Assembly: GCA_027491355.1 (NCBI GenBank)
Contig: JAIXWI010000005.1
Coordinates: forward strand, 1 to 64,000
Source: Bacteroidota bacterium
Lineage (GTDB): Bacteria; Bacteroidota; Bacteroidia; UKL13-3
DNA: 64,000 bases
Reading direction: 5' to 3'
Numbering within the stretch: position 1 is the stretch's first letter; every line of letters starts with the position of its first letter. Of the stretch, positions 56,289 to 64,000 are shown piece after piece. The notes under the pieces were generated by a model. That model saw only the letters and a program-made list of their open reading frames with translations, searched no databases and had not been told where the DNA came from. The translations under genes and the position numbers were made by a program.

Positions 56289-57164
56289 TTACATTTTCAA
56301 AGCATTCAGCATGGCAGCACCAATTTCAGCAGGTGATTCTACCACGTGTAAACCACACTCGCGCATGATTGCCATTTTTGCTTCAGCTGTATCTTCTTTT
56401 CCTCCAATAATAGCACCAGCATGACCCATTCTTCTACCTGGAGGAGCTGTTTGACCTGCAATGAAACCCACAACTGGCTTTTTATTGCCATTGGCTTTGA
56501 TCCAACGGGCTGCATCTGCTTCATAGCTTCCACCAATTTCTCCTATCATAATGATGGCATCCGTTTCAGGATCATTCATCAATAATTCTACTGCATCTTT
56601 TGTAGGAGTACCAATGATTGGATCTCCACCAATACCAATAGCAGTGGAAACGCCTAAACCAACTTTAACAACTTGGTCAGCCGCTTCATATGTCAAAGTA
56701 CCAGACTTTGAAACAATACCAATTCTACCTTTTTTGAATACAAAACCTGGCATGATACCCACTTTTGCTTCCTCAGGTGTAATCACTCCAGGACAATTTG
56801 GGCCAATCAAGGTGCAGTTTCTGGTTTTAATGTATTCCTTTACAGGAATCATATCTTTTACAGGAATGCCTTCAGTGATGCAAACAATGACTTTGATTCC
56901 AGCATCTGCAGCTTCCATAATAGCATCTGCAGCAAATGCAGGTGGAACAAAAATAATAGAAACATTTGCACCAGTACCATCTACGGCATCTTTGACCGTA
57001 TTAAAAACAGGTCTTTCCAAATGGGTTTGACCACCTTTTCCCGGGGTTACACCACCTACTAGGTTTGTTCCATACTCAATCATTTGTTGTGCATGGAAAC
57101 TTCCTTCACTTCCTGTGAAACCCTGAACAATAACTTTAGAATCTTTGTTAACTAATACAGCCAT
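56289..57164 (-). CDS. sucD: Succinate--CoA ligase [ADP-forming] subunit alpha
   Basis: This 291-residue TCA-cycle subunit binds CoA and carries the phospho-histidine intermediate. It has [10 protein letters not shown] near residue 17, the CoA-binding [25 protein letters not shown], and the active-site His in R-R-M-G-H-A-G-A-I. The beta subunit gene sucC is not in the window. It follows the hybrid kinase gene by 111 bases on the same strand. Confidence 0.95.
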   Translation of the reverse strand: MAVLVNKDSKVIVQGFTGSEGSFHAQQMIEYGTNLVGGVTPGKGGQTHLERPVFNTVKDAVDGTGANVSIIFVPPAFAADAIMEAADAGIKVIVCITEGIPVKDMIPVKEYIKTRNCTLIGPNCPGVITPEEAKVGIMPGFVFKKGRIGIVSKSGTLTYEAADQVVKVGLGVSTAIGIGGDPIIGTPTKDAVELLMNDPETDAIIMIGEIGGSYEADAARWIKANGNKKPVVGFIAGQTAPPGRRMGHAGAIIGGKEDTAEAKMAIMRECGLHVVESPAEIGAAMLNALKM

Positions 57165-57275
57165 TTTTAAAAAATTAAGCGTGGCAAATATGGGTATTTT
57201 TTTTTTTACTTGGACGTTAATCTTAAAAAATGCCCATTTTTAAACAAAATATATGCTTAAAAAAGGTTTGCTTTT

Positions 57276-59657
57276 CTAGAGTAATTCATTGACAATCTGT
57301 AACAATTGTTCTTTATTGAAGGGTTTATTTAAAACCTGATTCATGCCAACATCTTGACATTTCTTTTTAATTTTAGACTGGGTATTGGCCGTTAAACCAA
57401 TGATTGGTACTTTGCTATGTCTTTTGAAGTACTGGTCACCCCTGATGCGTTTACAGGTTTCAATTCCATCAAAAATGGGCATGTATACATCAAGTAAAAG
57501 CATGTCATACTGTTTCTGGTTTAAAGCTTCCAATACCTCGGTTCCATTTGAAACACATTCACACTGATAGCCTGTATCAACCAATACTTTTTCTAGAAAC
57601 TTTTGGTTCATCATATTGTCATCTGCAACCAATATGAGTTTATTACGCTTTATAAGGCTCTTTGTTGCTGTTGTGTGAGAAGGTGCGTCTACTTCCTCCA
57701 CTTCAAACTGCATCTTAACCATCACTCCCTGACCTTTGATACTAGATAATTTGAACAACCCGCCAAACAATTGCACAATTGCATGTACAATTTTTAAGCC
57801 TTTACCTTGTGGCAGTTTATCGAAATTATTTTGAGCAATTGTGTCCATGAATTCTTTCTTTATACCTGGACCCTCATCGCTGATTTTGATTTCAATTTTT
57901 GAGTAATTTGAATTGCCTATTTTTTTTCTTGAAACCAATTTCACTTCAACCTCAATGGTAGTTCCGTTCGAGAAACGGATGGCGTTGTTAAACAAATTGA
58001 GCAATGCTAAATTCAACTTACCTTTGTCAAAATTTATCCAATCAGGAACCCCAGAATAGACCATTTGTCTGAATTCGTTGTGCTTAACTTTAGCTTTGGC
58101 ATCAATAGAGACAAATAAATTCTCTAAAAAAGACAACAAGGAAAACTGCTCTTTATTCAAGCGCAATACTCCCGACTCAACTTCTTGAAGTGTATTCAAA
58201 TTGTCAACTAAAAAAACCAACTCATCAGTAGCTAATTTTACTGCCAATAAATTCTCTTTTAGTCCATCCATGTTTTTGCTTTCCATGGCCAACTGACTCA
58301 TGCCTTTAAGCACATGAATGGCAGACTTAAGTTCTCGGTAAAAATCAAGTGAAACAGTTTTCTTGAGTTCAGGCTTGGGAGCACTGACAAACGAAAAACT
58401 TCTTTTAAGAAATAAAAACAAAATTGTTAAAAATATCAATGCTAAACCCAATCCAACACTCAAAATACGGTATGTACTTTCACCAGATTCAACTTGTTCT
58501 GGCGCTGGTGTCTCTATAGAATTACTCTCAGGCAATTCAGTATCCTCCATTGATTTTGTGAGTGCTATACTTTGTTGTGCCTCTTGAGCTTGTCTGGCCT
58601 TTAAGAGTTGGTACTCATTTTCATATTTGCTTGCACGGGCTTGATCACCTGCTTGGGTATATAATTTGGCTAAAATTTCTACTGCATTGAGTTGTTCGAA
58701 TTTGAAATTGAAATTTTCTGCAATTAAAACTGCTCTGGTTGCAAGGTCCATAGCAGAGTCTTTTTTGTTTAAATGATAATAGGCTTTAGCCATACTTCCT
58801 AACACCTTAACCAATGATTTCTTATCATTCATGGTTTGGTCAATTAACTGCGATTCTTGCAGGTACGGCAATGCTTTTTTGTATTGGTTTCTATTTAAAA
58901 AAACTGTACCAATATTGTTCAAAACAGCTGCCACTTCAAAAGCACTTCCATGCTCTCTATAAATTTCTAATGCAACCACATAGTGGTAAAGGGCCTTTAA
59001 ATCGTATCCTTGCAAACGATAGGCATCAGCCAAATAATTAGCTATCACTGCCTGATTGTTTTGGTCTTTGAGTTGCTTATACAAATCAAGTGCCTGCAAA
59101 AGATAGGTTTCAGACCTATTGGCATCATTGAGTATGACATAAATAGAGCCTATATTTTTTAAGGTGTTTGCAATTCTTCTGTAATCATTGAGTTGTTTAG
59201 ACAATTTCAATGCGCTGAAATAAAAACGCAATGCCTTTGGATAGTCTTTTTTTCTGCTAGATAAGTCACCTAAACTATTGTAAGCTAAGGCAACTGAATA
59301 GGGTTCTTTACAGGTTAAACCTGAGGAGAGACCTTTTAAAAAATATTGTTTGGCTAATGCATACTGAGCCCTGTCTAAATACAACAATCCAATGACGACA
59401 TTTGCACTGGCAACCCCTTTACAAAAATCTATTTTACTTGAAAGTGCCAAAGCTTGTTTGGCATAATTGCCTGCTTTTGTAGAGTCTGTACTTCTAACTA
59501 AAATGGCAATTCCATTTAGCAATTCTGCTCTTTGAATGTCATTGGCAAAAGGTAATATACTTTCTAAACTATCTAGTTCAGTTTCGGCTTTTGCATAAGA
59601 AGGCCAAAGCAAACAACTACTCAATAGCAAAATAAAATATATACGCAGTTGCACCAT
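57276..59657 (-). CDS. TPR-containing hybrid sensor kinase with degenerate H-box and intact receiver domain
   Basis: This 793-residue protein has a signal peptide, a periplasmic array of TPR repeats (about residues 40-370) and one transmembrane helix near 397-417. Its dimerisation helix reads F-Y-R441-E-L-K-S-A-I-H-V-L-K-G-M-S, where functional kinases have H-E-x-R-T-P-L; the phospho-His position is Arg441. The ATPase domain keeps the N-box N-L-F-N-N-A-I-R-F, the G1 motif D-E-G-P-G and G-K-G-L. The C-terminal receiver keeps the acidic pair A-D-D-N, phosphoacceptor Asp723 in L-L-L-D-V-Y-M-P and the Lys in N-K-P-F. It lies five bases after the AhpD-like gene. Confidence 0.88.
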   Translation of the reverse strand: MVQLRIYFILLLSSCLLWPSYAKAETELDSLESILPFANDIQRAELLNGIAILVRSTDSTKAGNYAKQALALSSKIDFCKGVASANVVIGLLYLDRAQYALAKQYFLKGLSSGLTCKEPYSVALAYNSLGDLSSRKKDYPKALRFYFSALKLSKQLNDYRRIANTLKNIGSIYVILNDANRSETYLLQALDLYKQLKDQNNQAVIANYLADAYRLQGYDLKALYHYVVALEIYREHGSAFEVAAVLNNIGTVFLNRNQYKKALPYLQESQLIDQTMNDKKSLVKVLGSMAKAYYHLNKKDSAMDLATRAVLIAENFNFKFEQLNAVEILAKLYTQAGDQARASKYENEYQLLKARQAQEAQQSIALTKSMEDTELPESNSIETPAPEQVESGESTYRILSVGLGLALIFLTILFLFLKRSFSFVSAPKPELKKTVSLDFYRELKSAIHVLKGMSQLAMESKNMDGLKENLLAVKLATDELVFLVDNLNTLQEVESGVLRLNKEQFSLLSFLENLFVSIDAKAKVKHNEFRQMVYSGVPDWINFDKGKLNLALLNLFNNAIRFSNGTTIEVEVKLVSRKKIGNSNYSKIEIKISDEGPGIKKEFMDTIAQNNFDKLPQGKGLKIVHAIVQLFGGLFKLSSIKGQGVMVKMQFEVEEVDAPSHTTATKSLIKRNKLILVADDNMMNQKFLEKVLVDTGYQCECVSNGTEVLEALNQKQYDMLLLDVYMPIFDGIETCKRIRGDQYFKRHSKVPIIGLTANTQSKIKKKCQDVGMNQVLNKPFNKEQLLQIVNELL

Positions 59658-59662
59658 CGGCT

Positions 59663-60013
59663 TTATTTAGCTTCTTGCATTAAAACAGTCCAATATTCAA
59701 AAGCCCTTCTGGTGTGAGGAATGACAATGGTACCTCCTACTAAATTTGCAATAGCAAAAACTTCCATAATTTGCTCAGTTGTGATACCTAATTCCGCACA
59801 TTTACCCAAATGGTATTTGATACAATCGTCGCATCTCAAAACCATACTCGCAACCAATCCTAGCATCTCCTTAGTTTGAATGGGAAGTGCACCCGATTCA
59901 TATGCATTTGCATCTAAATTGAACAGCCGTTTCATAACAAGATTGTCTGTAGCCAACAATTGCTCATTCATTTTCTGTCTGTATGCGTTGAATTCTGTTA
60001 CTAAATTTTCCAT
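59663..60013 (-). CDS. Carboxymuconolactone decarboxylase (AhpD-like) family protein
   Basis: ATG 60013 gives 116 residues; an upstream in-frame start at 60052 would add 13 residues and overlap the ATL gene. The core R-C-D-D-C-I-K-Y-H-L is the C-x2-C-x3-H redox motif of AhpD-like proteins, preceded by K-E-M-L-G-L. Such proteins act in peroxide reduction or as small decarboxylases. Its tight operon with an alkyltransferase-like protein suggests stress protection, but the substrate is unknown. Confidence 0.85.
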   Translation of the reverse strand: MENLVTEFNAYRQKMNEQLLATDNLVMKRLFNLDANAYESGALPIQTKEMLGLVASMVLRCDDCIKYHLGKCAELGITTEQIMEVFAIANLVGGTIVIPHTRRAFEYWTVLMQEAK

Positions 60014-60021
60014 GTTTCTAT

Positions 60022-60360
60022 TTACAAGGTACATTCGATACGAGGATCCCAAAATACCTGTTTAAAATTTTTGATACAATCATTTATTACTTCAATTCCT
60101 TCTGCTTCTAATTTACGTTGCATTTCATTGTTAACACCAAAAAAATGCTTACCAGTTAAGACCCCATTTCTATTTACAACACGGTGTGCAGGAACAATTG
60201 GCATAACCTTATGAGAATTGTTCATGGCATAACCAACTAACCTTGCGCTCTTTGTTGCTCCTAAATAAACAGCAATGGCACCGTAAGTACTTACCCTTCC
60301 CGGAGGTATCAATCGAACTACATCATATACATTTTCGGCAAAAGTATATTCCGTCTTCAT
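60022..60360 (-). CDS. Alkyltransferase-like protein (MGMT family, catalytic Cys replaced by Ala)
   Basis: This 112-residue protein matches the DNA-binding domain of O6-alkylguanine-DNA alkyltransferases: I-P-P-G-R-V-S-T-Y-G near residue 18, then G-Y-A-M-N-N with the Asn hinge. The P-C-H-R-V active site reads P-A58-H-R-V, so it cannot accept alkyl groups itself. Tyr26 and Arg40 fit the base-flipping Tyr and Arg finger. Alkyltransferase-like proteins bind O6-alkylguanine and hand it to nucleotide excision repair. It overlaps the M28 stop by one base and precedes the AhpD-like gene by eight. Confidence 0.88.
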   Translation of the reverse strand: MKTEYTFAENVYDVVRLIPPGRVSTYGAIAVYLGATKSARLVGYAMNNSHKVMPIVPAHRVVNRNGVLTGKHFFGVNNEMQRKLEAEGIEVINDCIKNFKQVFWDPRIECTL

Positions 60361-61358
60361 TACTTTTCTTTGTAGATGGTTTCCAATAAAGTTTGTCCTA
60401 CTGCTTTGAGGGTTACTCTATCTATCACAGCCATGTTATCTGACAGGGTATGCCAGTGTGCGGGAAATCCAGTTTTGGTTTCGTCCGAGAAATGAATGAT
60501 GTCTATCATTGGAATGTTTGCCAGTGTGTTTACATAATAGTGATCGTCTGTAATAGCTCCTCCACGGTAATAATAAAACTGATTACTATACCCCAATTGT
60601 ACTGCCTGATCCCATACTTTTCTAACAACTGACTCAGCATATTTAACACTGAATCCTTCCCATACAAATTTTGCATTTCTTGCACCTACCATATCAAGCA
60701 ATATTCCATACTTTGGCTGATAAGCACTTTCTTTGGCTTTTTTTGCCCAATACTGAGAACCTAAACAATAAGAATTTTCGAATTGTGGTTTACCCAAATC
60801 CTCTGCATCGAAACATATAAAATCTACACCTACTGAGGGTTTATTTTTAGACAAAACCCTTGCCATTTCTAACATTACAGCTACACCACTTGCGGCATCA
60901 TCTGCAGCCAATATGGGTTCGTTTTTGTTAGATTCATCCAAATCTTGATCGGCGTATGGACGGCTGTCCCAATGGGCAGCTATTAAAATTCTTGTTTTGG
61001 CAGCTGGGTTAAAAGAAGCTGTGATGTTTTTGATGTGCAATGTTTTACCATCAAAGTTTTTTACAGCTGCTTTTTGAATGCTGACTGCATCGGCATATAA
61101 ACCAAACTGTTTTTCGAGCCAATTTCCGCAATTGGTATGGCCTTCAGAATTGGTATACCTGGGGCCAAAACCTACTTGGTGCTGAACAAATTCATAAGCA
61201 GAGTCAGCATTGAATTCAGGCGATACCTGAACATATGCAGCTTGAGTGGTTTGGGTATTTTTCTTTGTATTTTTTGACTCATTATTACCGCATGCCATGA
61301 TGTGAATCAAAACAACTGCAGTAATTGCATTTTTTATTCCTGAAAACGAATAACTCAT
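60360..61358 (-). CDS. M28 family lipoprotein, glutaminyl-peptide cyclotransferase-like
   Basis: The 332-residue protein has a lipoprotein signal with lipobox I-M-A-C23. It shows A-A-H-W-D-S-R-P, A-A-D-D-A-A-S-G-V-A and F-D-A-E-D-L-G, the zinc-site order of M28 enzymes of the glutaminyl cyclase type. The later D-D-H-Y-Y-V-N and D-I-I-H fit the same branch. Such enzymes cyclise N-terminal Gln to pyroglutamate, a frequent modification of exported Bacteroidota proteins, many of which start with Gln after signal cleavage. It starts one base after cysS. Confidence 0.85.
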   Translation of the reverse strand: MSYSFSGIKNAITAVVLIHIMACGNNESKNTKKNTQTTQAAYVQVSPEFNADSAYEFVQHQVGFGPRYTNSEGHTNCGNWLEKQFGLYADAVSIQKAAVKNFDGKTLHIKNITASFNPAAKTRILIAAHWDSRPYADQDLDESNKNEPILAADDAASGVAVMLEMARVLSKNKPSVGVDFICFDAEDLGKPQFENSYCLGSQYWAKKAKESAYQPKYGILLDMVGARNAKFVWEGFSVKYAESVVRKVWDQAVQLGYSNQFYYYRGGAITDDHYYVNTLANIPMIDIIHFSDETKTGFPAHWHTLSDNMAVIDRVTLKAVGQTLLETIYKEK

Positions 61359-61359
61359 G

Positions 61360-62826
61360 TTATAAATTTATTTGATAGGTACTACCGTCTTTACCATCTT
61401 TAATGTCAATTCCCAATGCTTTCAATTGGTCTCTTATTGAATCTGAAGCTGCATAATCTTTGCGTTGTTTTGCCAATGTGCGTTGTTCAAGAACCATTTG
61501 CATAACACCATCTATTAGGTTTTCATTGTGTGTATTTTCTGTTTGTAAACCCAATACATCAAATACTATTTCGTTGTACAATTTAACCAGTATGGCTTTG
61601 TTGTTTTCGTCTATTTTTAATTTACCGTCTTGAACCGCATTGATAGCCCTTACTCCGTCAAACAAAGCTGCCAATGCGAGTGGTGTATTGAAATCTTCGT
61701 TCATCGATTGGTACACTTGTAGTTGAATTGCGCTTGCATCAACTTCATTTTGATGACTAGTTGGTAAAGATGAAACCAACTTGCATGCATTCATCAAACG
61801 GGTCAATCCTTTTTCGGCTGCTTGCAAAGCTTCATTGCTAAAATCGAGTGTGCTTCTGTAATGTGCTTGCAGCATAAAAAACCTAACCACCATTGGGCTA
61901 TAACCTCTTTCTAAAAGAGCGTGTGAACCAGAAAAAAGTTCATGCGGTAAAAACGAATTACCCAAACTCTTGCTCATCTTTTGCCCATTCACCGTTAACA
62001 TATTGGTATGTATCCAATAATTCACTGGCTTTTGGTGAAAACAAGCCAAGTGTTGGGCTACTTCATTGGTATGGTGTGTTGGAATCAAATCCATTCCTCC
62101 GCCATGTATGTCAAAATGTTCACCAAGGTATTTGCTACTCATAGCAGAACACTCCAAATGCCAACCCGGAAAACCCTCACCCCATGGGCTTGGCCATCTC
62201 ATGATATGCTCGGGCTTGGCTTTGATCCAAAGTGCAAAATCTAGACGGCCTCTCTTCTCTGACTGGCCCCCCAATTCTCTAGTGTTGTTGAGTAACTCTT
62301 CTAAATTTCTACCCGACAATTCTGTATATGGATATTGTGCTGAAAATTTTTCTACATCAAAATAAATGCTACCATTCGACTCATAAGCAAAGCCATTGGC
62401 CATGATTTTTTTAGTGAGTTCTATTTGCTCGATGATATGACCTGTTGCAGTAGGTTCAATGCTTGGAGGTAAATTGTTAAACTGTTGCATCACCACTCTA
62501 AAATCTGTGGTATAGCGTTGTACAATTTCCATTGGTTCCAACTGTTCTAATTTTGCTTTTTTACCAATTTTATCTTCCCCCTCATCTGCATCATTTTCTA
62601 AATGTCCAGCATCGGTGATATTGCGCACATACCTGACTTTGTAACCCAAGTGACTGAGGTACCTGAAAATGATATCAAAGGAGGTAAATGTTCTGACATT
62701 ACCTAGGTGAACATTGCTATAAACAGTTGGACCACACACATACATGCCAACCAAAGGCGCGTGAATAGGTTCAAATGTTTGAAGAGACTTGCTGAGCGTA
62801 TCGTAAATTTTTAGTTTGCCGTTCAT
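61360..62826 (-). CDS. cysS: Cysteine--tRNA ligase
   Basis: This 488-residue class Ia synthetase has Y-V-C-G-P-T-V-Y-S-N-V-H-L-G-N with the HIGH-like H-L-G-N, zinc ligands including the W-H-L-E-C-S segment, the G-G-G-M-D-L-I-P-T-H-H-T-N-E motif, and K-M-S-K-S-L-G-N. The length is standard. It heads a tight operon (cysS, M28 lipoprotein, ATL, AhpD-like, hybrid kinase) with gaps of one to eight bases. Confidence 0.95.
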   Translation of the reverse strand: MNGKLKIYDTLSKSLQTFEPIHAPLVGMYVCGPTVYSNVHLGNVRTFTSFDIIFRYLSHLGYKVRYVRNITDAGHLENDADEGEDKIGKKAKLEQLEPMEIVQRYTTDFRVVMQQFNNLPPSIEPTATGHIIEQIELTKKIMANGFAYESNGSIYFDVEKFSAQYPYTELSGRNLEELLNNTRELGGQSEKRGRLDFALWIKAKPEHIMRWPSPWGEGFPGWHLECSAMSSKYLGEHFDIHGGGMDLIPTHHTNEVAQHLACFHQKPVNYWIHTNMLTVNGQKMSKSLGNSFLPHELFSGSHALLERGYSPMVVRFFMLQAHYRSTLDFSNEALQAAEKGLTRLMNACKLVSSLPTSHQNEVDASAIQLQVYQSMNEDFNTPLALAALFDGVRAINAVQDGKLKIDENNKAILVKLYNEIVFDVLGLQTENTHNENLIDGVMQMVLEQRTLAKQRKDYAASDSIRDQLKALGIDIKDGKDGSTYQINL

Positions 62827-62843
62827 AAACTACTGCCAAATTT

Positions 62844-62876
62844 CAAATATACACTTAATTTGAAGCAGAGACCAAA
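62844..62876 (-). promoter_or_regulatory. Candidate promoter of the cysS operon
   Basis: The minus strand reads TTTG (62873-62876), 21 bases, then TATATTTG (62844-62851), a full -7 match with a spacer at the long end of the usual range. It lies 17 bases before the cysS ATG at 62826. Confidence 0.5.
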
Positions 62877-62883
62877 TGCGAAT

Positions 62884-64000
62884 TTATTTGCTGTACAAAG
62901 CATGGTAAACCCTTTCCCAATTGCGCCAACCTTGGTACTCGTCAAAAGAAGAATTGTGCCAAATGCCAATGAACTCACCACCCACTTTAGCTACGTTATG
63001 TTGTAATTTTTTAACCTCATCAATTGCTTCATCAGGTGTATGTTTGAGTTGATTTTTAAGCGTTACATCCATCACACATGGGCTATGAATGAGTATGTTC
63101 AACTCACAATTGTTCTTACAATCAAAGGCTTTAAAAGGAAAAGCGGTAGCAGCTCTAAATCCTAAAACATCAGGATAAGCCATGGAATAATCTTCTTTTA
63201 TACCAGCCTCTGATAATTTACGAAAGGTATCTGGCCATTTGAATTTGAGAAAATGCTGACGCGAAATTTGAATTTGCTTTTGAATAATGGTACTTAAATG
63301 TTCAATTTCTTTTTGTGTTTGTTTGGGAAAACGATGCGATTGAATGGATGGATGAACACCCAATTGAAAAGACTGGTTCAACCTTTTGAGTAGGTTATGA
63401 AATTCTTGGCTATTTAAATGGATGTTTTTATCGTGTTTCGTACCATTGGCCATGAGCACAAAAAATAAGGTTTCAACATGTGAAAGCATCAATTGGCTGT
63501 AGGTATCATATGGGTCTGGGTCCAATGGAAACCATACATTTTTTACCTGACTCAATTGATTTCTAAATACAAAACCAATCGATTTTTTTAGTTTGTTGTA
63601 TAAAGTCAACGCTTTGAATTGATAAACAAAATCAATGTCAATGGTATTGATGAACTTTATTTGGTGTTGTTTAAATTGTATGGTAGGAAAGTGTTCTAAA
63701 ATTTGCAATTTTAATTCTTCCATCCAACAATCAATGAGGGGTAAGTGGATGAATTCATTTTGTACTGCTAATGAATTCTTAGCTTCAAATCTGCCATGCA
63801 AGTCTGTACTTCTTTTAGGCAGTAATTCTTCATACCTAGACAATAAATAAAACGAAGCTGCAAATAAGTCAAAAGGCAGTAAAGTATATTTTTCGTGAAG
63901 GCTCACTGGAACTTCTACATCTAATTCAAAAAATACGTGCAACCATTTATTATGAGCATGTACTTGTATGTCTTGCGCTGCAACAGTTTGCTCGAACAGT
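62884..64000 (-). CDS. DUF7033 / polysaccharide deacetylase-like protein (5' end beyond the window)
   Basis: The frame stays open to the right edge, giving about 371 visible residues; the apparent start at 63942 is only a TTG inside it. Features of the family are T-I-D-I-D-F-V-Y (a NodB-like Asp pair), F-Q-L-G-V-H-P-S, S-R-Q-H-F-L-K-F and the C-terminal W-H-N-S-S-F-D-E-Y-Q-G-W-R-N-W. These proteins are thought to deacetylate surface polysaccharide or peptidoglycan, though this branch is poorly studied. No signal peptide can be judged because the start is missing. It lies 57 bases upstream of cysS on the same strand. Confidence 0.75.
   Translation of the reverse strand, partial: LFEQTVAAQDIQVHAHNKWLHVFFELDVEVPVSLHEKYTLLPFDLFAASFYLLSRYEELLPKRSTDLHGRFEAKNSLAVQNEFIHLPLIDCWMEELKLQILEHFPTIQFKQHQIKFINTIDIDFVYQFKALTLYNKLKKSIGFVFRNQLSQVKNVWFPLDPDPYDTYSQLMLSHVETLFFVLMANGTKHDKNIHLNSQEFHNLLKRLNQSFQLGVHPSIQSHRFPKQTQKEIEHLSTIIQKQIQISRQHFLKFKWPDTFRKLSEAGIKEDYSMAYPDVLGFRAATAFPFKAFDCKNNCELNILIHSPCVMDVTLKNQLKHTPDEAIDEVKKLQHNVAKVGGEFIGIWHNSSFDEYQGWRNWERVYHALYSK

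Noticed and set aside
57191-57236. Inverted repeat TGGGTATTTTTT / AAAAAATGCCCA between the hybrid kinase and sucD
   Set aside because: The stem is mostly A-T with a 22-base loop and no U-tract follows it in the direction of transcription, so it does not qualify as a terminator or riboswitch.
63942-63942. Start codon of the deacetylase-like gene at 63942
   Set aside because: The codon is TTG within a frame that stays open to position 64000, so the true start lies beyond the window.
1-64000. tRNA, rRNA, CRISPR arrays, IS elements, prophage or integrase genes
   Set aside because: I found no repeat-spacer pattern, transposase or integrase frames, or tRNA-like cloverleaf; intergenic gaps are too short for rRNA operons. 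A covariance-model scan could still reveal small RNAs.

Overview
The window is a gene-dense, AT-rich stretch of chromosome from a member of the Bacteroidota, probably a gliding or surface-secreting lineage near the Chitinophagales, Sphingobacteriales or Flavobacteriales. The reasons are several type IX secretion system (T9SS) C-terminal sorting domains (type A at 1-114 and in the S8 protease; gliding-motility type in three proteins between 45.9 and 56.3 kb), a PorV/PorQ-like outer-membrane protein, paired Bacteroidota-style RHS proteins, almost no Shine-Dalgarno sequences, and TAnnTTTG-type promoter boxes. I see no tRNA, rRNA, CRISPR array, insertion sequence or prophage, and no gene-free stretch longer than about 150 bases.

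Layout. 0-1.8 kb: the end of a T9SS cargo gene, then an overlapping three-gene operon (GyrI-like, ClbS/DfsB-like, DUF1801-zinc-HhH fusion). 1.8-11.5 kb: a large DUF4175-like coiled-coil membrane protein, a cdd-ade nucleoside salvage pair, a saccharopine dehydrogenase-like enzyme, trmN6 and a DUF255 thioredoxin-fold protein, ending at a bidirectional terminator. 11.5-18.1 kb: a small secreted protein overlapping a T9SS-sorted subtilase, then the coupled pssA-purS-M28 run. 18.2-27.5 kb: an operon of two secreted RHS-family proteins, a small lipoprotein and a polyprenyl diphosphate synthase. The second RHS protein carries a variable C-terminal tail resembling polymorphic toxin type 23, so the lipoprotein sits in the position expected of an immunity gene. 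A terminator-like hairpin and a 21-bp phased direct repeat precede this operon.

27.6-44.8 kb is mostly housekeeping: a LysM lytic transglycosylase, an RluA pseudouridine synthase, a thiolase, an ABC exporter, fabG with a VWA-like membrane protein, a propeller plus beta-barrel outer-membrane protein with a decayed peptidase-MA-like domain, a glycosyltransferase, thymidine kinase, and a thiL/PorV-like/NHL-lipoprotein cluster. 45.9-56.3 kb is a surface-protein region: ECF sigma factor, a membrane-bound putative anti-sigma protein that ends in a gliding-motility C-terminal domain, and a PKD-rich protein of about 2000 residues, all in one operon, with a divergent SBBP-repeat cargo protein beside it.

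56.3-64 kb: a tight operon cysS, a glutaminyl-cyclase-like M28 lipoprotein, an alkyltransferase-like protein, an AhpD-like protein and a hybrid sensor kinase whose H-box histidine is replaced by Arg, followed by sucD. A DUF7033/polysaccharide-deacetylase-like gene runs off the right edge. The most original items are the RHS/toxin-tail/lipoprotein operon with its leader, the sigma/anti-sigma/giant-cargo operon with a sorting-type domain on the putative anti-sigma factor, and the H-box-deficient hybrid kinase.
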